Below, piece by piece: positions 8,684 to 18,319 of a stretch of 64,000 nucleotides of DNA. A program made the translations under genes and the position numbers. Origin of the DNA: Martelella lutilitoris (GTDB taxonomy: Bacteria; Pseudomonadota; Alphaproteobacteria; Rhizobiales; Rhizobiaceae); contig NZ_VCLB01000009.1 of NCBI RefSeq assembly GCF_005924265.1, forward strand, positions 124,001 to 188,000, in the 5' to 3' direction. Every line of letters starts with the position of its first letter. The stretch's first letter is position 1. The notes under the pieces were generated by a model, which was not told where the DNA came from, did not search any database, and was given only the letters and a program-made list of their open reading frames with translations.

Positions 8684-9147
8684 TCTTCGTCCTTGCGCAC
8701 CATCATGGCGCCGATATCGGCTTCGGCGACGAGCTGGCCGTCGACTAGCGCTTCGCAATGGAACTTCCACACGCGCCGGCGCTGTTTCTGTTTGACGACC
8801 TTGAACCGAACCTGGTCGCCCGGAACCACGGGCTTGCGGAAGCGGGCATTGTCGATCGTCATGAAATATACGAGATTGTCGACCTCGTCGGCCTTGCGCG
8901 CGCAGATCGCGCCGGCCGTCTGGGCCATTCCCTCGACAAGCAGGACGCCGGGCATGATCGGCATTTCCGGGAAATGACCCTGAAAATGCGGCTCGTTGGC
9001 GGTCACGTTCTTGATGCCTATCGCACTGTCATCGCCGTCGATCTCGATAATCCGGTCCACGAGAAGAAAAGGGTAACGGTGCGGCAGGAACTTCATGATC
9101 TCCAGAAGATCCATCTTCCCCATCGATGTCTTCGTCTCTTCACTCAC
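8680..9147 (-). CDS. fabZ: 3-hydroxyacyl-ACP dehydratase FabZ (GTG start)
   Basis: A 155-residue hot-dog-fold dehydratase that removes water from 3-hydroxyacyl-ACP in fatty acid elongation and competes with LpxA for the same substrate. The catalytic His (H58 in [11 protein letters not shown]) and Glu (E72 in LLVEGMAQ) are present, as is the [13 protein letters not shown] signature. The GTG at 9147 is chosen because GGGAG lies just upstream and it overlaps the lpxD end by 8 bases. An ATG at 9123 is the alternative. Confidence 0.94.
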   Translation of the reverse strand: MSEETKTSMGKMDLLEIMKFLPHRYPFLLVDRIIEIDGDDSAIGIKNVTANEPHFQGHFPEMPIMPGVLLVEGMAQTAGAICARKADEVDNLVYFMTIDNARFRKPVVPGDQVRFKVVKQKQRRRVWKFHCEALVDGQLVAEADIGAMMVRKDEE

Positions 9148-10195
9148 CTTGCTTGTCTCCCGATTTGGCGGCGCGTCGGGCGATCTCCGCAACGTCCCGC
9201 AGATAGTCCCGGATCGGCCGTGCCGGGTTCCCTCCGATGCGGCCTCCGGCCGGCACTGAGGTCAGCACCCCGCTCTTGGCGGCGATCTGCGCGCCGCTGC
9301 CGATCTCAATATGGCCGTTGAGCCCGGCCTGCCCGCCGATCATCACACCGTCGCCGATCCTGGTGCTACCGGCAATGCCGACCTGACTGACGATACCGCA
9401 ATGCCGGCCGATCTGCACGTTGTGGCCGATCTGCACCAGATTATCGATCTTGGTCCCCTCGCCAATCACGGTATCGTCCATCGCGCCGCGGTCGATCGTG
9501 GTATTGGCGCCGATCTCGACGTCGTCCTGGATGATGACCCGGCCCACCTGCGGCAGTTTCACCATGCCCGTCGGCCCCGGCGCATAGCCGAACCCATCCT
9601 GGCCAATGCGCGCGCCGGTATGAATGATCACATTATTGCCGATCAGCGCATTGGAGAGCGATGCGTGGGCGCCGAGCGTGACATTGCGGCCGATTTTCAC
9701 GTCCGCCCCGACGACCGCGCCGCACAAGATACGGCTTCCGGCGCCGATCACGGCGCGCGCGCCGACGACGGCGAAGGGCGCGATCTCCACGCTCTTCTCG
9801 ATCACGGCGCTATCATCGATGACGGCCTGGGAGGAAATGCCGCTCTGGCGCTGCAAGACCGCCTGCGGCCGCATGGCAGCCGGATAAAGCTGCGCCGCCG
9901 CGCGGGCAAAGGCCAGCTGCGGCATATCGGAGACAAGTGTGGCAAGAGAAGCGGGAATGTGCTTCTTCAATTCCGGCGAACAGATCACCGCCGCCGCCTT
10001 GCAGCTCTTCAGCTGGTCAATGCTGTTCTTCGAAAGGATATAGCAGATATCATAGGGACCGGCGCGATAGATGGGCGCGACGGATTCGACCATCCGCTCG
10101 CCGGCATCCGGGCTCGACAAAACAGATCCGATGCGCGAGGCCAATTCGTCGAGGCGAATCGACTGCCGCGCACCGAAAAACTGGTTCTGATCCAT
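9140..10195 (-). CDS. lpxD: UDP-3-O-(3-hydroxyacyl)glucosamine N-acyltransferase
   Basis: LpxD, 351 residues, adds the second acyl chain in lipid A synthesis. An N-terminal uridine-binding domain (about 1-105) precedes a left-handed beta-helix of hexapeptide repeats (about 106-320). The catalytic His lies in the block [21 protein letters not shown] short charged C-terminal helix ends [12 protein letters not shown]. It follows bamA by 45 bp and overlaps fabZ, the classic bamA-lpxD-fabZ-lpxA order. Confidence 0.96.
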   Translation of the reverse strand: MDQNQFFGARQSIRLDELASRIGSVLSSPDAGERMVESVAPIYRAGPYDICYILSKNSIDQLKSCKAAAVICSPELKKHIPASLATLVSDMPQLAFARAAAQLYPAAMRPQAVLQRQSGISSQAVIDDSAVIEKSVEIAPFAVVGARAVIGAGSRILCGAVVGADVKIGRNVTLGAHASLSNALIGNNVIIHTGARIGQDGFGYAPGPTGMVKLPQVGRVIIQDDVEIGANTTIDRGAMDDTVIGEGTKIDNLVQIGHNVQIGRHCGIVSQVGIAGSTRIGDGVMIGGQAGLNGHIEIGSGAQIAAKSGVLTSVPAGGRIGGNPARPIRDYLRDVAEIARRAAKSGDKQGE

Positions 10196-10240
10196 TCAAA
10201 CTCTCCAGAACGGGAACGATATGAGCTCTGGACAGCAATA

Positions 10241-12580
10241 TCAGAACGTATTGGCAATTCCGAAGCGGAAACGCTGGGTTTCGTCGAAATCTTCCTTGGC
10301 GAAGGGAATGGCGTAGTCGAAGCGCAGATCACCGAAGGGCGAATTCCAGATGAGGGCCACGCCGCCGGATGCGCGCAGCGCGAAATCCGTGCCTTCAACA
10401 GCCGTATTCGCGAGCTCAACCGCGTTGCCCCAGGCCGAACCGGCATCGAGATAAGCCGCTCCGCGCAGGCTGACATCCTCGGGGATGCCCGGAAGCGGGA
10501 AGTTCGCCTCTGCCGAGATCGTGGTGTAATACTGCGAACCGAGGGCATCGCCCTGCACCACCGTGCGCGGACCAAGGCCGTTCTGCTTGAAGCCGCGGAT
10601 TTCCTGGCCACCGATCGTGAACTGGTCGAACACGTTCAGATTGCTGTCAAACGGCGTGACGAGACCGCCGCGCGCCGTCAGCGAGCCGATGATATCGGCC
10701 TGGTCGGAAATCATCTGGTACCAGCGGACCTTACCGGTCAGCGAATAGTAGTGCGAATCGCCGCCAAGACCGGCCACGGTGTTGGTCAGGTTGGCAAGAA
10801 CGCCTTCGCGCGGCTGCTGGTAATTGTCGACGCTGGAGAAGTTGAAGGCCTGCTCGACCGAGGAAACCGTCCAGGGGCTGCCATTGATCAGATTCTGGAA
10901 CACCGGCGACAGATTGTTCGGGTTCTGCCAGTCCCCCGTGCCGTCATACTCGAACTTCTGGTAGACATATTTGATGGTCGAGCTGAGCTCGTCGGTCAGC
11001 GGCGCCGTCAGGCGGATATCGCCGGCCGTCTCGGCATAGGTATAGTAGTCCTGCGAGGCGGAATAGGCGCGATAGAGATCGAAACCGGCCGCGACCCGAT
11101 AGCCCAGGAAGAAGGGTTCGGTGAAGGCGAAGTTGTAGATCTGCGAATCATTGTCGCCGAGACCGGCCGATGCGCGAATGAACTGGCCGCGACCGAGGAA
11201 GTTGCGCTCCTGCACCGACAGCTCGACAACCAGCGAATCGCCTTCCGCGTCATAGCCGGCGCCGATCGAGAAGGCGCCGGTCGGCTCGTCGGTCACGTCG
11301 ACGACGATGACGACGCGATCCGGCGCGCTGCCGGGCTGGGTCGAGATATTGACCTCGCTGAAATAGCCGAGCGCCTCAAGACGCCGCTTGGCGCGCGCGA
11401 TCATCTCGCGATTATAGGCATCGCCTTCAGCCAGCTCGAACTCGCGACGAATGACATAGTCGCGGGTGCGGGTGTTGCCAACAATCTCGATCCGCTCGAT
11501 ATAGGCGCGAACGCCCTGGTCGATCTCGTAATTGACCGAGAAGGTGTCGTTGCTGAAATTGCGATCGCCGCGCGGATTGACCTGCGCGAAGGGATAGCCC
11601 TGCGAGGACACCGAGGCCGCGATCGATTCCGAGGTCTTCTGGATATCGTCGGCATCATAGATCTTGCCGGACCTGGTCTTGATGTCGCCCTTCAGCGTTT
11701 CGATATCGACGCCTTCCACGGTCGAGGCCACGCCGATATCGCCGAAGCGATAGCGATCGCCTTCAGACATGGTGAAGGTGATCGAATAGGAATTGTCTTC
11801 CTCGTCATAGTCGACATCGGTCGAGATCAAACGGAAATCAGGGAAGCCGTGATTGTTGTAGAACTCGCGCAGCAGCGTCTCGTCGTGACGCACCTTGTCA
11901 GGATTATAGATATCCTTGCGGGTCAGGAAGGAGAGCGGCGTCGAGCGCTTGGTCGAGATCACCGAGGCAAGGCGCGCGTCGCCGAAGGTGTTGTTGCCTT
12001 CAAAGTTGATCTTCCGCGTCTTGGTGCGGCCACCCTCGTCGATAACGAAGGCCACATTGATTCGATTGTCCTGCACCGTCGCCGTCTCAATCGAGACTTC
12101 GACGTCGGCACGGCCGATCTGCGCATAGGCGTCCTTGATGCGTTGCATGTCGACCTGGGCCTGCGCCTCATTGTACGGACCGAGCGAATGCAGCTGCACA
12201 ACGCCTTCGAGCTTCTTGTCGTTGACCTTGCGGTTGCCGTTGAAGACCACCTGGTTGATCAACTGGTTCTCGGTGACGTTGACGACGAGCGTCGATCCGG
12301 AGACCGAAATCTTGACGTCGGAGAAATAGCCGGTGCTGTAAAGATTGCGGATGGACTGGTTGATATCGGCATCGGTGAAGCTGCGACCGGGCTGGATGGT
12401 CAGCTTCGACTTGATCGCATCGGAGCCGGCCTGGCCGGTTCCGTTGACAACGACGTTACTGACAACAGCGGCGTATGCGCTCGTGGGCACAGCAACGGCG
12501 GCGACGACCCCCCCGGACACGGCGACTGCCAATGAAAGCGCCGCACCTGAAACTGTGTTCAAAAATCTTGAACCGGCCAT
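10241..12580 (-). CDS. bamA: Outer membrane protein assembly factor BamA
   Basis: The central Omp85 protein of the BAM complex, 779 residues, which folds beta-barrel proteins into the outer membrane. A signal peptide covers about residues 1-37 and ends near TSAYA. Five POTRA domains extend to about residue 425. The C-terminal 16-strand barrel follows, with the conserved loop-6 IRGF motif in GGQEIRGFKQNG and a terminal Phe. In this genome it would also insert the large autotransporter at 38.4-45.1 kb. Confidence 0.97.
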   Translation of the reverse strand: MAGSRFLNTVSGAALSLAVAVSGGVVAAVAVPTSAYAAVVSNVVVNGTGQAGSDAIKSKLTIQPGRSFTDADINQSIRNLYSTGYFSDVKISVSGSTLVVNVTENQLINQVVFNGNRKVNDKKLEGVVQLHSLGPYNEAQAQVDMQRIKDAYAQIGRADVEVSIETATVQDNRINVAFVIDEGGRTKTRKINFEGNNTFGDARLASVISTKRSTPLSFLTRKDIYNPDKVRHDETLLREFYNNHGFPDFRLISTDVDYDEEDNSYSITFTMSEGDRYRFGDIGVASTVEGVDIETLKGDIKTRSGKIYDADDIQKTSESIAASVSSQGYPFAQVNPRGDRNFSNDTFSVNYEIDQGVRAYIERIEIVGNTRTRDYVIRREFELAEGDAYNREMIARAKRRLEALGYFSEVNISTQPGSAPDRVVIVVDVTDEPTGAFSIGAGYDAEGDSLVVELSVQERNFLGRGQFIRASAGLGDNDSQIYNFAFTEPFFLGYRVAAGFDLYRAYSASQDYYTYAETAGDIRLTAPLTDELSSTIKYVYQKFEYDGTGDWQNPNNLSPVFQNLINGSPWTVSSVEQAFNFSSVDNYQQPREGVLANLTNTVAGLGGDSHYYSLTGKVRWYQMISDQADIIGSLTARGGLVTPFDSNLNVFDQFTIGGQEIRGFKQNGLGPRTVVQGDALGSQYYTTISAEANFPLPGIPEDVSLRGAAYLDAGSAWGNAVELANTAVEGTDFALRASGGVALIWNSPFGDLRFDYAIPFAKEDFDETQRFRFGIANTF

Positions 12581-12618
12581 GCTACTATCTACCCTTTATG
12601 ATCGCTCAATATCAGCGT

Positions 12619-12647
12619 TTTATAGGCTTTGTGGTCTTTTGTTCTAA
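12619..12647 (-). promoter_or_regulatory. Possible bamA promoter
   Basis: Read leftward, TTAGAA (12642-12647) and TATAAA (12619-12624) are 17 bp apart, ending 38 bp before the bamA start. The -10 is good and the -35 weak. The 318-bp gap 12581-12898 between rseP and bamA contains no supported gene, so a promoter for the bamA-lpx part is expected here. A stress sigma factor could also act. Confidence 0.4.
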
Positions 12648-12898
12648 AGACTTCACACCCCCACGCAATAGAAAGCCGTGCGACTTATGCAACTTCCGCC
12701 CCAAGCGTGGCCAAATCGCCACGATCTTTTCGACTCATGGTAAACGGAAGGCTACAATAAGCGACAACCTGTCTCCTATGCGTTTCCTATCATCTCCCGC
12801 GCCAAAGGCAAGGCCACAATCTCACAACCGGCGCCCTTCGACAAGATCATGGGCCCCTCCTGTTAATCAAACAGTGTCAAAGGGTTAAAATGTAAACC

Positions 12899-14023
12899 TC
12901 AGCCCATCCGGCCCAGCGTGTCGTTCCATGTGGCAAAAACCATCAGCGCCAGAACCAGAAACAGGCCAACCCGGAAGGCGAATTCCTGGACGCGGGCCGA
13001 CAGGGGCCGGCCGCGAACCGCCTCGATTGCGTAGAACAGCAGGTGCCCGCCATCCAGCATGGGCACCGGCAAGAGGTTGAAGAGGCCGACCGAAACGGAG
13101 AGAATCGCGGCGAAATTGGCAAAGGCGACGATTCCGAGCGAGGCCATCTGGCCGGCCATGGTCGCCACCCGCACCGGACCGCCGATCTGGTCGGCCTTCA
13201 TCCGTCCCGTAAAGACGTTGGTGATGTAATCATAGGTGCTGACGACGATGTGCCAGCTCTGCAATGCGCCCTGCCCGATCGCCTGCAGCGGCTCGTAGCG
13301 CTCCACCCTGAAATTGCTCGAATCACGCGTGCCGACCACGCCGATCCGGCCAAGCTCCATCTGGTTGCCGAACTGGTCCTCTTCCTCGATTCGCTCCGGC
13401 ACCACCCTGAGTTCAACCGGCGCCCCGTCACGCTCGACAGTCAGCTCGATCGGCACGCCGGGCCGCACGCTGATATAGCGCACCACCGCGTCGAAGGTCC
13501 CGACCTTCTGGCCGTCGAGCGCCACCATGATGTCGCCGGGCTCTACGCCTGCCGCAGCCGCCGGACTGTCCGGCACGACCTCGCCGACCACCGGATCGGA
13601 GACCCCGCGCCCGTAGACAGAAAAGATGACGGCGAAAATGGCGATCGCCAGGAGGAAATTCGCGATCGGACCCGCAGCGACGGTCAGCGTCCGCTTCCAC
13701 AGCGCAGCGCCGTTGAAGGTCTTTGCCCGCTCCTCGGGCGGCAGGGCCGCAACGCCGTCGAAATCCGGACGGCTGGCGGCGTCTTCATCGCCGTAGAACC
13801 GCACATAGCCGCCAAGCGGTATCGCGCAGAGTTTCCAGCGCGTGCCGTGCTTGTCCGTCCGCCCGACGATCTCCGGACCGAAACCGAGCGAAAAGGCCAG
13901 AATGCGGATGCCGCACCAGCGCGCCACGAGGTAATGGCCAAGCTCGTGAAAGAAGACGAGAAAGGAGATCGCGATCAGGAAGGCGACGATCATCCCGGGC
14001 GCGTTTGTAAATCCGATATCCAA
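12899..14023 (-). CDS. rseP: Site-2 intramembrane metalloprotease RseP (TTG start)
   Basis: This 374-residue zinc metalloprotease cleaves membrane-bound anti-sigma factors and remnant signal peptides in the inner membrane. The HExxH zinc motif is in FFHELGHYL close to the N-terminus. A PDZ domain lies in the middle (VVPDSPAAAAGVEPGDIMVALDGQ), and the third ligand motif is NLLPVPMLDGGHL. TTG at 14023 is proposed as start: GGAG lies six bases upstream, at the end of cdsA, giving MDIGFTNAPGMIVAFL. An ATG at 13993 is the alternative and would lack that ribosome site. It follows cdsA by one base. Confidence 0.93.
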   Translation of the reverse strand: MDIGFTNAPGMIVAFLIAISFLVFFHELGHYLVARWCGIRILAFSLGFGPEIVGRTDKHGTRWKLCAIPLGGYVRFYGDEDAASRPDFDGVAALPPEERAKTFNGAALWKRTLTVAAGPIANFLLAIAIFAVIFSVYGRGVSDPVVGEVVPDSPAAAAGVEPGDIMVALDGQKVGTFDAVVRYISVRPGVPIELTVERDGAPVELRVVPERIEEEDQFGNQMELGRIGVVGTRDSSNFRVERYEPLQAIGQGALQSWHIVVSTYDYITNVFTGRMKADQIGGPVRVATMAGQMASLGIVAFANFAAILSVSVGLFNLLPVPMLDGGHLLFYAIEAVRGRPLSARVQEFAFRVGLFLVLALMVFATWNDTLGRMG

Positions 14024-14024
14024 A

Positions 14025-14903
14025 TCAGGCTCCGTGAACAGGCGACATCGCGATGAGGCCGCTCCACCGATAAAGCACTGCGCCGACGCTGTCACCGGCG
14101 CCGAAGACCATTGCGCAATAGGCCAGGATGAACATGGACGCTGCTGCGGCCACAAGTCCGTCGACGCGGTCCATCACGCCGCCATGGCCGGGAATGAGAT
14201 GACTGGAATCCTTGGCGCCGCACCGGCGTTTGAGCGCGGATTCAAACAGGTCGCCCGCCTGGCTGACCGCTGAGAGAACAAGCGCCAGCAAGGCCAGAAG
14301 CGGGGACGGCGTGCCGCCATAGGCGAGGCACAGGCCAAGCGCTGCCGCAACGCCGAAGCATGCCCCGCCGATCGCGCCCGACCATGTCTTGCCCGGCGAG
14401 ATCGACGGCGCGAGCTTGGGGCCGCCAAGCGCCCGGCCGACGAAATAGGCCATGATGTCGGTTGCCCAGACGACGGCAAAGACGAAGAGAATGGTGTAAA
14501 GTCCCGCCGCGCCGCCATTTCTGATCGCCGCAAGCGAAACCATGGCAAGGCCGCAATAGATGAGCGCGCCGGCAAACCAGGAGGGCACCGGCCTGTCGCG
14601 ACCATAGGCATAGGCGGCGGCGGCGGCAATGGCGGCAAGCAGCAGCGCCGGCAGGAAGAGCTCGAGAAAGGTCAGGATTGCGGTCGCGATCATCGCCGCC
14701 CAGCCGGCGAGCAGCACCGTCATCGTTCCCTCGCCGCCGCCTGCGGGCCGCGCCCGGCTCATCGCCAGCCATTCATGAAAGGCGATGAGCCCGATGCCGA
14801 CGGAAAGAAGCAGAAAGGCCGCGCCGCCGAACCAGGTCGCCAGCAGCACGACGGCGGCCAGCACCACGCCCGAAATCACGCGCAGCTTGAGTTCACGCCC
14901 CAT
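14025..14903 (-). CDS. cdsA: Phosphatidate cytidylyltransferase
   Basis: CdsA (292 residues) makes CDP-diacylglycerol from phosphatidic acid and CTP, the branch point to all bacterial phospholipids. It is a polytopic inner-membrane protein with about eight hydrophobic segments. The C-terminal family signature is present as SALKRRCGAKDSSHLIPGHG followed by GVMDRVDG. Its ATG overlaps the uppS stop by one base (TGATG). Confidence 0.96.
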   Translation of the reverse strand: MGRELKLRVISGVVLAAVVLLATWFGGAAFLLLSVGIGLIAFHEWLAMSRARPAGGGEGTMTVLLAGWAAMIATAILTFLELFLPALLLAAIAAAAAYAYGRDRPVPSWFAGALIYCGLAMVSLAAIRNGGAAGLYTILFVFAVVWATDIMAYFVGRALGGPKLAPSISPGKTWSGAIGGACFGVAAALGLCLAYGGTPSPLLALLALVLSAVSQAGDLFESALKRRCGAKDSSHLIPGHGGVMDRVDGLVAAAASMFILAYCAMVFGAGDSVGAVLYRWSGLIAMSPVHGA

Positions 14904-15661
14904 CAGGACCCCGTCAGCGCGGCGGCCGGCTGAACCACGCCGCCGAAGCGGCGCGAGCGCCTGGCATATTCGGCAAGCGCCTCGTCAAACGTCTCCCGCG
15001 AGAATTCCGGCCACAGGCACGGCAAAAAGACGAGTTCGGAATAGGCCGACTGCCACATCAGGAAATTCGACAGCCGCTGCTCGCCGCTGGTGCGGATGAT
15101 CAGGTCGGGATCGGGGATGCCGGCCGTGTCGAGCCGGCCGGAAATCATCGCCTCGTCGATCTCCTCCGGTGAAATCCGTCCCGCGACGGCCTCACGCGCA
15201 AGAGCGGCAGCCGCACGGGCAATCTCGGCGCGCGAGCCGTAATTGACGGCGACGACCACATGAAGCCCGGTATTGCTTCGCGTCAGTTCTTCGGCCGTCT
15301 CCAGCGCGCCGAGCACCTTGGGTCCAAGCCCAGCGCGTTCGCCGATCATCTGGAAGCGCATGTTCTGGCGATGGTAGGTCTGCAGCTCACGATGGATGAA
15401 GATCGCGATCAGCTCCATGATGTCGCTGACTTCGTCCGCAGGCCTCTTCCAGTTTTCGGATGAAAAGGCGAACAGCGTCAGATGCTTGATCTTGGTGTCC
15501 CGCGCCGCCTCGACGGCGCGGCGGACCGCCTCGACGCCCTTTCGATGTCCGAAAATACGCTTCAACCCGCGCCCGCTGGCCCATCGGCCGTTGCCATCCA
15601 TGATAATCGCAACATGATCAGGTTTTGCAGGATCTGCGTAAGGGGTCATATCGTTGCTCAA
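14903..15661 (-). CDS. uppS: Undecaprenyl diphosphate synthase
   Basis: A cis-prenyltransferase of 252 residues that adds eight isoprene units to farnesyl diphosphate to make the C55 carrier used for peptidoglycan and O-antigen. The catalytic Asp is D22 in HVAIIMDGNGRWA. The later conserved blocks LTLFAFSSENWKRP and LIIRTSGEQRLSNFLMWQ.AYSEL are intact. It is a soluble, membrane-associated enzyme, 26 bp after frr. Confidence 0.97.
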   Translation of the reverse strand: MSNDMTPYADPAKPDHVAIIMDGNGRWASGRGLKRIFGHRKGVEAVRRAVEAARDTKIKHLTLFAFSSENWKRPADEVSDIMELIAIFIHRELQTYHRQNMRFQMIGERAGLGPKVLGALETAEELTRSNTGLHVVVAVNYGSRAEIARAAAALAREAVAGRISPEEIDEAMISGRLDTAGIPDPDLIIRTSGEQRLSNFLMWQSAYSELVFLPCLWPEFSRETFDEALAEYARRSRRFGGVVQPAAALTGS

Positions 15662-15687
15662 ATTCTTGAAAAAATGCAGGTAAAAAA

Positions 15688-16248
15688 TCAGACCTGCATG
15701 ATTTCTTTTTCTTTCTCCGCAAGCAAGTGGTCAATGCGAGAAATTGCGCCGTCAGTCAGCTTCTGCACGTCATCTGAGAGAGAACGGCTGTCGTCCTGAC
15801 TGATATCCCCGTCTTTCTCGGCCTTTTTCAGCGCGTCCATTCCGTCGCGGCGAACATGACGGATCGCAACTTTGGCCTTTTCGGCATACTCATGGGCAAC
15901 TTTGACCAAAGAACGGCGTCGTTCCTCATTCAGCTCCGGCAACGGAATGCGCAGGTTCTGGCCGTCCATGATCGGGTTGAGGCCGAGATGGCTTTCGCGG
16001 ATCGCCCGATCGACGGCGCTGACCATGCCCTTGTCCCAGACATTGACCGACAGCATGCGTGCTTCGGGCACGGTGATATTGGCAACCTGGTTGATCGGCA
16101 TCTTCGAACCATAGGCCTCGACCAGAACCGGATCGAGGATATTGGCCGACGCCCGTCCGGTGCGCAGCGAGGTAATGTCGCCGACAAAGGCGTTGACTGC
16201 GCCTTCCATGCGGCGCTCGAGGTCTTTCAGATCGGTTGCATCGCTCAT
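15688..16248 (-). CDS. frr: Ribosome recycling factor
   Basis: RRF, 186 residues, splits the post-termination ribosome with EF-G. The sequence matches the family throughout: [21 protein letters not shown], then [21 protein letters not shown]. The second of two nearby ATGs (16248) is preferred, since GGGAG lies seven bases upstream of it but only one base from the first ATG (16254); the resulting 186 residues is the usual rhizobial length. Confidence 0.97.
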   Translation of the reverse strand: MSDATDLKDLERRMEGAVNAFVGDITSLRTGRASANILDPVLVEAYGSKMPINQVANITVPEARMLSVNVWDKGMVSAVDRAIRESHLGLNPIMDGQNLRIPLPELNEERRRSLVKVAHEYAEKAKVAIRHVRRDGMDALKKAEKDGDISQDDSRSLSDDVQKLTDGAISRIDHLLAEKEKEIMQV

Positions 16249-16301
16249 CGTCATTCTCCCGTCTTGCGCCCGGCCTTCCCTTTAAGGCCTTAAGCGCCTC
16301 A

Positions 16302-17027
16302 TCACTCGTCGGTTACAATCGTCTTGCGGCCGCCGCCGGCCATGATCTGGCCGAACCCGCCGCGCTCGTGGATTGAAAACACGATAATCGGAATATTGTT
16401 CTCCCGCGCCACTGCCACGGCGGCGACATCCATCACCTGAAGGCCGCGCTCCAGCACCTGGCGGTGCGTCAGCGCCTCGAACCGGGTCGCGTCCGGATCC
16501 TTCTTCGGGTCGGCGGAATAGATGCCGTCGACCTGCGTGCCCTTGAAGATCGCCTCCGCGCCGATCTCGGCTGCGCGCAGCGCGGCGGCTGAATCCGTGG
16601 TGAAGAAGGGGTTGCCCGTGCCGCCGGCAAAGATCACCACCTTGCCCGCATCCATATGGGAGCGGGTCGCGCGCTGCGAGAACGACTGGCAGATCTCCGG
16701 CATGGCGATCGCAGACAATACCACCGTGTCCACATTCATCTTGCGCAGCGAGGTCGCGAGCGCAAGCGCGTTGATCACCGTGCCGAGCATGCCCATGTGG
16801 TCGCCGGTCACCCGCTCTCCGCCCTTGGAGGCCACGGCGACGCCACGGAAAATATTGCCGCCGCCGACCACGATGCCGACCTCGACGCCCATGGCGCGAA
16901 CCTCGGCAATATCGGAGGCTATGCGGTCGGCAACGGCGACATCAATGCCGAAACCCTGATTGCCCATCAGGGCCTCGCCTGAAACCTTCAGTAGAACGCG
17001 CTTGAAAATCGGATTCGTCAAAGTCAC
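16302..17027 (-). CDS. pyrH: UMP kinase
   Basis: Bacterial hexameric UMP kinase of 241 residues (amino acid kinase fold), converting UMP to UDP with ATP. The N-terminal phosphate-binding block FKRVLLKVSGEALMG and the glycine loop VVGGGNIFRGV are present, as is the FAGGTGNPFFTTDSAAALRA segment. It sits between tsf and frr, as in most proteobacteria. Confidence 0.97.
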   Translation of the reverse strand: MTLTNPIFKRVLLKVSGEALMGNQGFGIDVAVADRIASDIAEVRAMGVEVGIVVGGGNIFRGVAVASKGGERVTGDHMGMLGTVINALALATSLRKMNVDTVVLSAIAMPEICQSFSQRATRSHMDAGKVVIFAGGTGNPFFTTDSAAALRAAEIGAEAIFKGTQVDGIYSADPKKDPDATRFEALTHRQVLERGLQVMDVAAVAVARENNIPIIVFSIHERGGFGQIMAGGGRKTIVTDE

Positions 17028-17063
17028 AAACTCCTAAAAAGCAATGCCATCCGGATACACGAA

Positions 17064-17089
17064 GGGCGCCGCGTTGTCACGCGGCGCCC
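17064..17089 (-). terminator. Hairpin between tsf and pyrH
   Basis: A perfect 10-bp GC stem (GGGCGCCGCG at 17064-17073, CGCGGCGCCC at 17080-17089) with a 6-nt loop. Read leftward it lies 26 bp after the tsf stop, and only a short TTC follows. It is probably a partial terminator or 3' mRNA stabiliser lowering expression of pyrH and later genes relative to rpsB-tsf. Confidence 0.55.
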
Positions 17090-17115
17090 TTTCAAATTCC
17101 AAGCCTTTCGGGCAA

Positions 17116-18042
17116 TCAGCCCTTGGCCGTCGCGGCGACTTCGGCAGCGAAGTCGCTCTCTTCCTTCTCGACGCCCTCGCCGAGCGCCAGACGGGCAATG
17201 GCAGCGACCTTGATCGGCGCGCCCGCTTCCTTCTCGGCTTCCTTGACGGCCTGTTCAACCGTCAGGTCGGGATTGATGACGAAGGACTGCGAGAGAAGCG
17301 CGACTTCCTCGAAGAACTTGCGCATGCGGCCTTCGACCATCTTTTCGGCAATGTTGGCCGGCTTGCCGGATTCCTTTGCCTGCTCCAGGAAGACGGCGCG
17401 TTCGCGGTCGGCAATGTCCTTGTCGACCTCGTCGGCGCGCACGGCGAGCGGATTGGTCGCGGCAACATGCATGGCGACCTGACGGCCGATCGTGGCCAGA
17501 ACAGCCTTGTCGCCTTCCGATTCCAGCGCGACCAGAACGCCGAGCTTGCCAAGACCGTCAGCCACGGAATTGTGGACATAGGAAGCGACAACGCCCGAGC
17601 CGACCGAAAGCTTGGCGGCGCGGCGCAGAGTCATGTTCTCGCCGATCGTGCCGATGGCGTCCTTGATGCTGTCTGCAACGCTCTTGCCGGTGGCCGGATA
17701 GGTCGCCGCGCTGATCGCATCGACGGAACCGTCGGTCGACAGCGCGACTTCGGCAATGCCCGAAACCATCGACTGGAACGCCTCGTTGCGGGCAACGAAA
17801 TCGGTCTCGGAGTTGACTTCGACGACGACGGCTTCCGTGCCCTTCTCGGCGATGCCGATCAGGCCTTCGGCGGCCGTGCGGCCGGACTTCTTGTCAGCCT
17901 TGGAAATGCCCTTGGCGCGCAGCCAGTCGATCGCTGCTTCCATGTCGCCGTCGTTTTCGGCGAGTGCCTTCTTGCAGTCCATCATGCCTGCGCCGCTCTT
18001 TTCGCGCAGTTCCTTCACCATTGCAGCCGTAATCGTGCTCAT
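17116..18042 (-). CDS. tsf: Elongation factor Ts
   Basis: EF-Ts (308 residues) is the nucleotide exchange factor for EF-Tu. The N-terminal UBA-like domain ends in [12 protein letters not shown], and the EF-Tu contact signature [10 protein letters not shown] is present. The ATG at 18042 matches the family N-terminus ([19 protein letters not shown]) and has GAGG upstream. The frame continues open to 18243 without family resemblance. It is the second gene of the rpsB-tsf unit. Confidence 0.97.
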   Translation of the reverse strand: MSTITAAMVKELREKSGAGMMDCKKALAENDGDMEAAIDWLRAKGISKADKKSGRTAAEGLIGIAEKGTEAVVVEVNSETDFVARNEAFQSMVSGIAEVALSTDGSVDAISAATYPATGKSVADSIKDAIGTIGENMTLRRAAKLSVGSGVVASYVHNSVADGLGKLGVLVALESEGDKAVLATIGRQVAMHVAATNPLAVRADEVDKDIADRERAVFLEQAKESGKPANIAEKMVEGRMRKFFEEVALLSQSFVINPDLTVEQAVKEAEKEAGAPIKVAAIARLALGEGVEKEESDFAAEVAATAKG

Positions 18043-18283
18043 AACTTGCCTCTTGTCCATTCGCTCGGCGGCGCTTGTCGCATCAAAGCGCGGCCTGTTG
18101 GGCAACGAAGTGTACCCATACTGTGACAGGGTGATGAAACCCTTGTTGCCGACGGCTGACGTCCGACGGCTCAAAAGTCCAAAGGCAAACGCATCGGCAA
18201 TCCCGATGCGCCTGCCTGCCTCCGGTTGACCTCGACTGCGCACTGCGCGGCCGGCGCAAAAAAACCGGATCGGAATTTCAAAC

Positions 18284-18306
18284 GGGCCGCGAGCGTGCCG
18301 CGGCCC
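18284..18306 (-). terminator. Attenuator-like hairpin between rpsB and tsf
   Basis: GGGCCGCG (18284-18291) pairs with CGCGGCCC (18299-18306) around a 7-nt loop, 13 bp after the rpsB stop when read leftward; GTTTG follows. A hairpin in the rpsB-tsf gap is known in other bacteria as a partial terminator. The rest of this unusually long 277-bp spacer (18043-18319) shows no gene. Confidence 0.5.
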
Positions 18307-18319
18307 AAGGCCAGTTGCC

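Noticed and set aside
9311-12535. A 1074-codon open frame on the + strand opposite bamA and lpxD
   Set aside because: It is the antisense shadow of two certain genes in GC-rich DNA; its product is Arg/His/Asp-rich with no domain.
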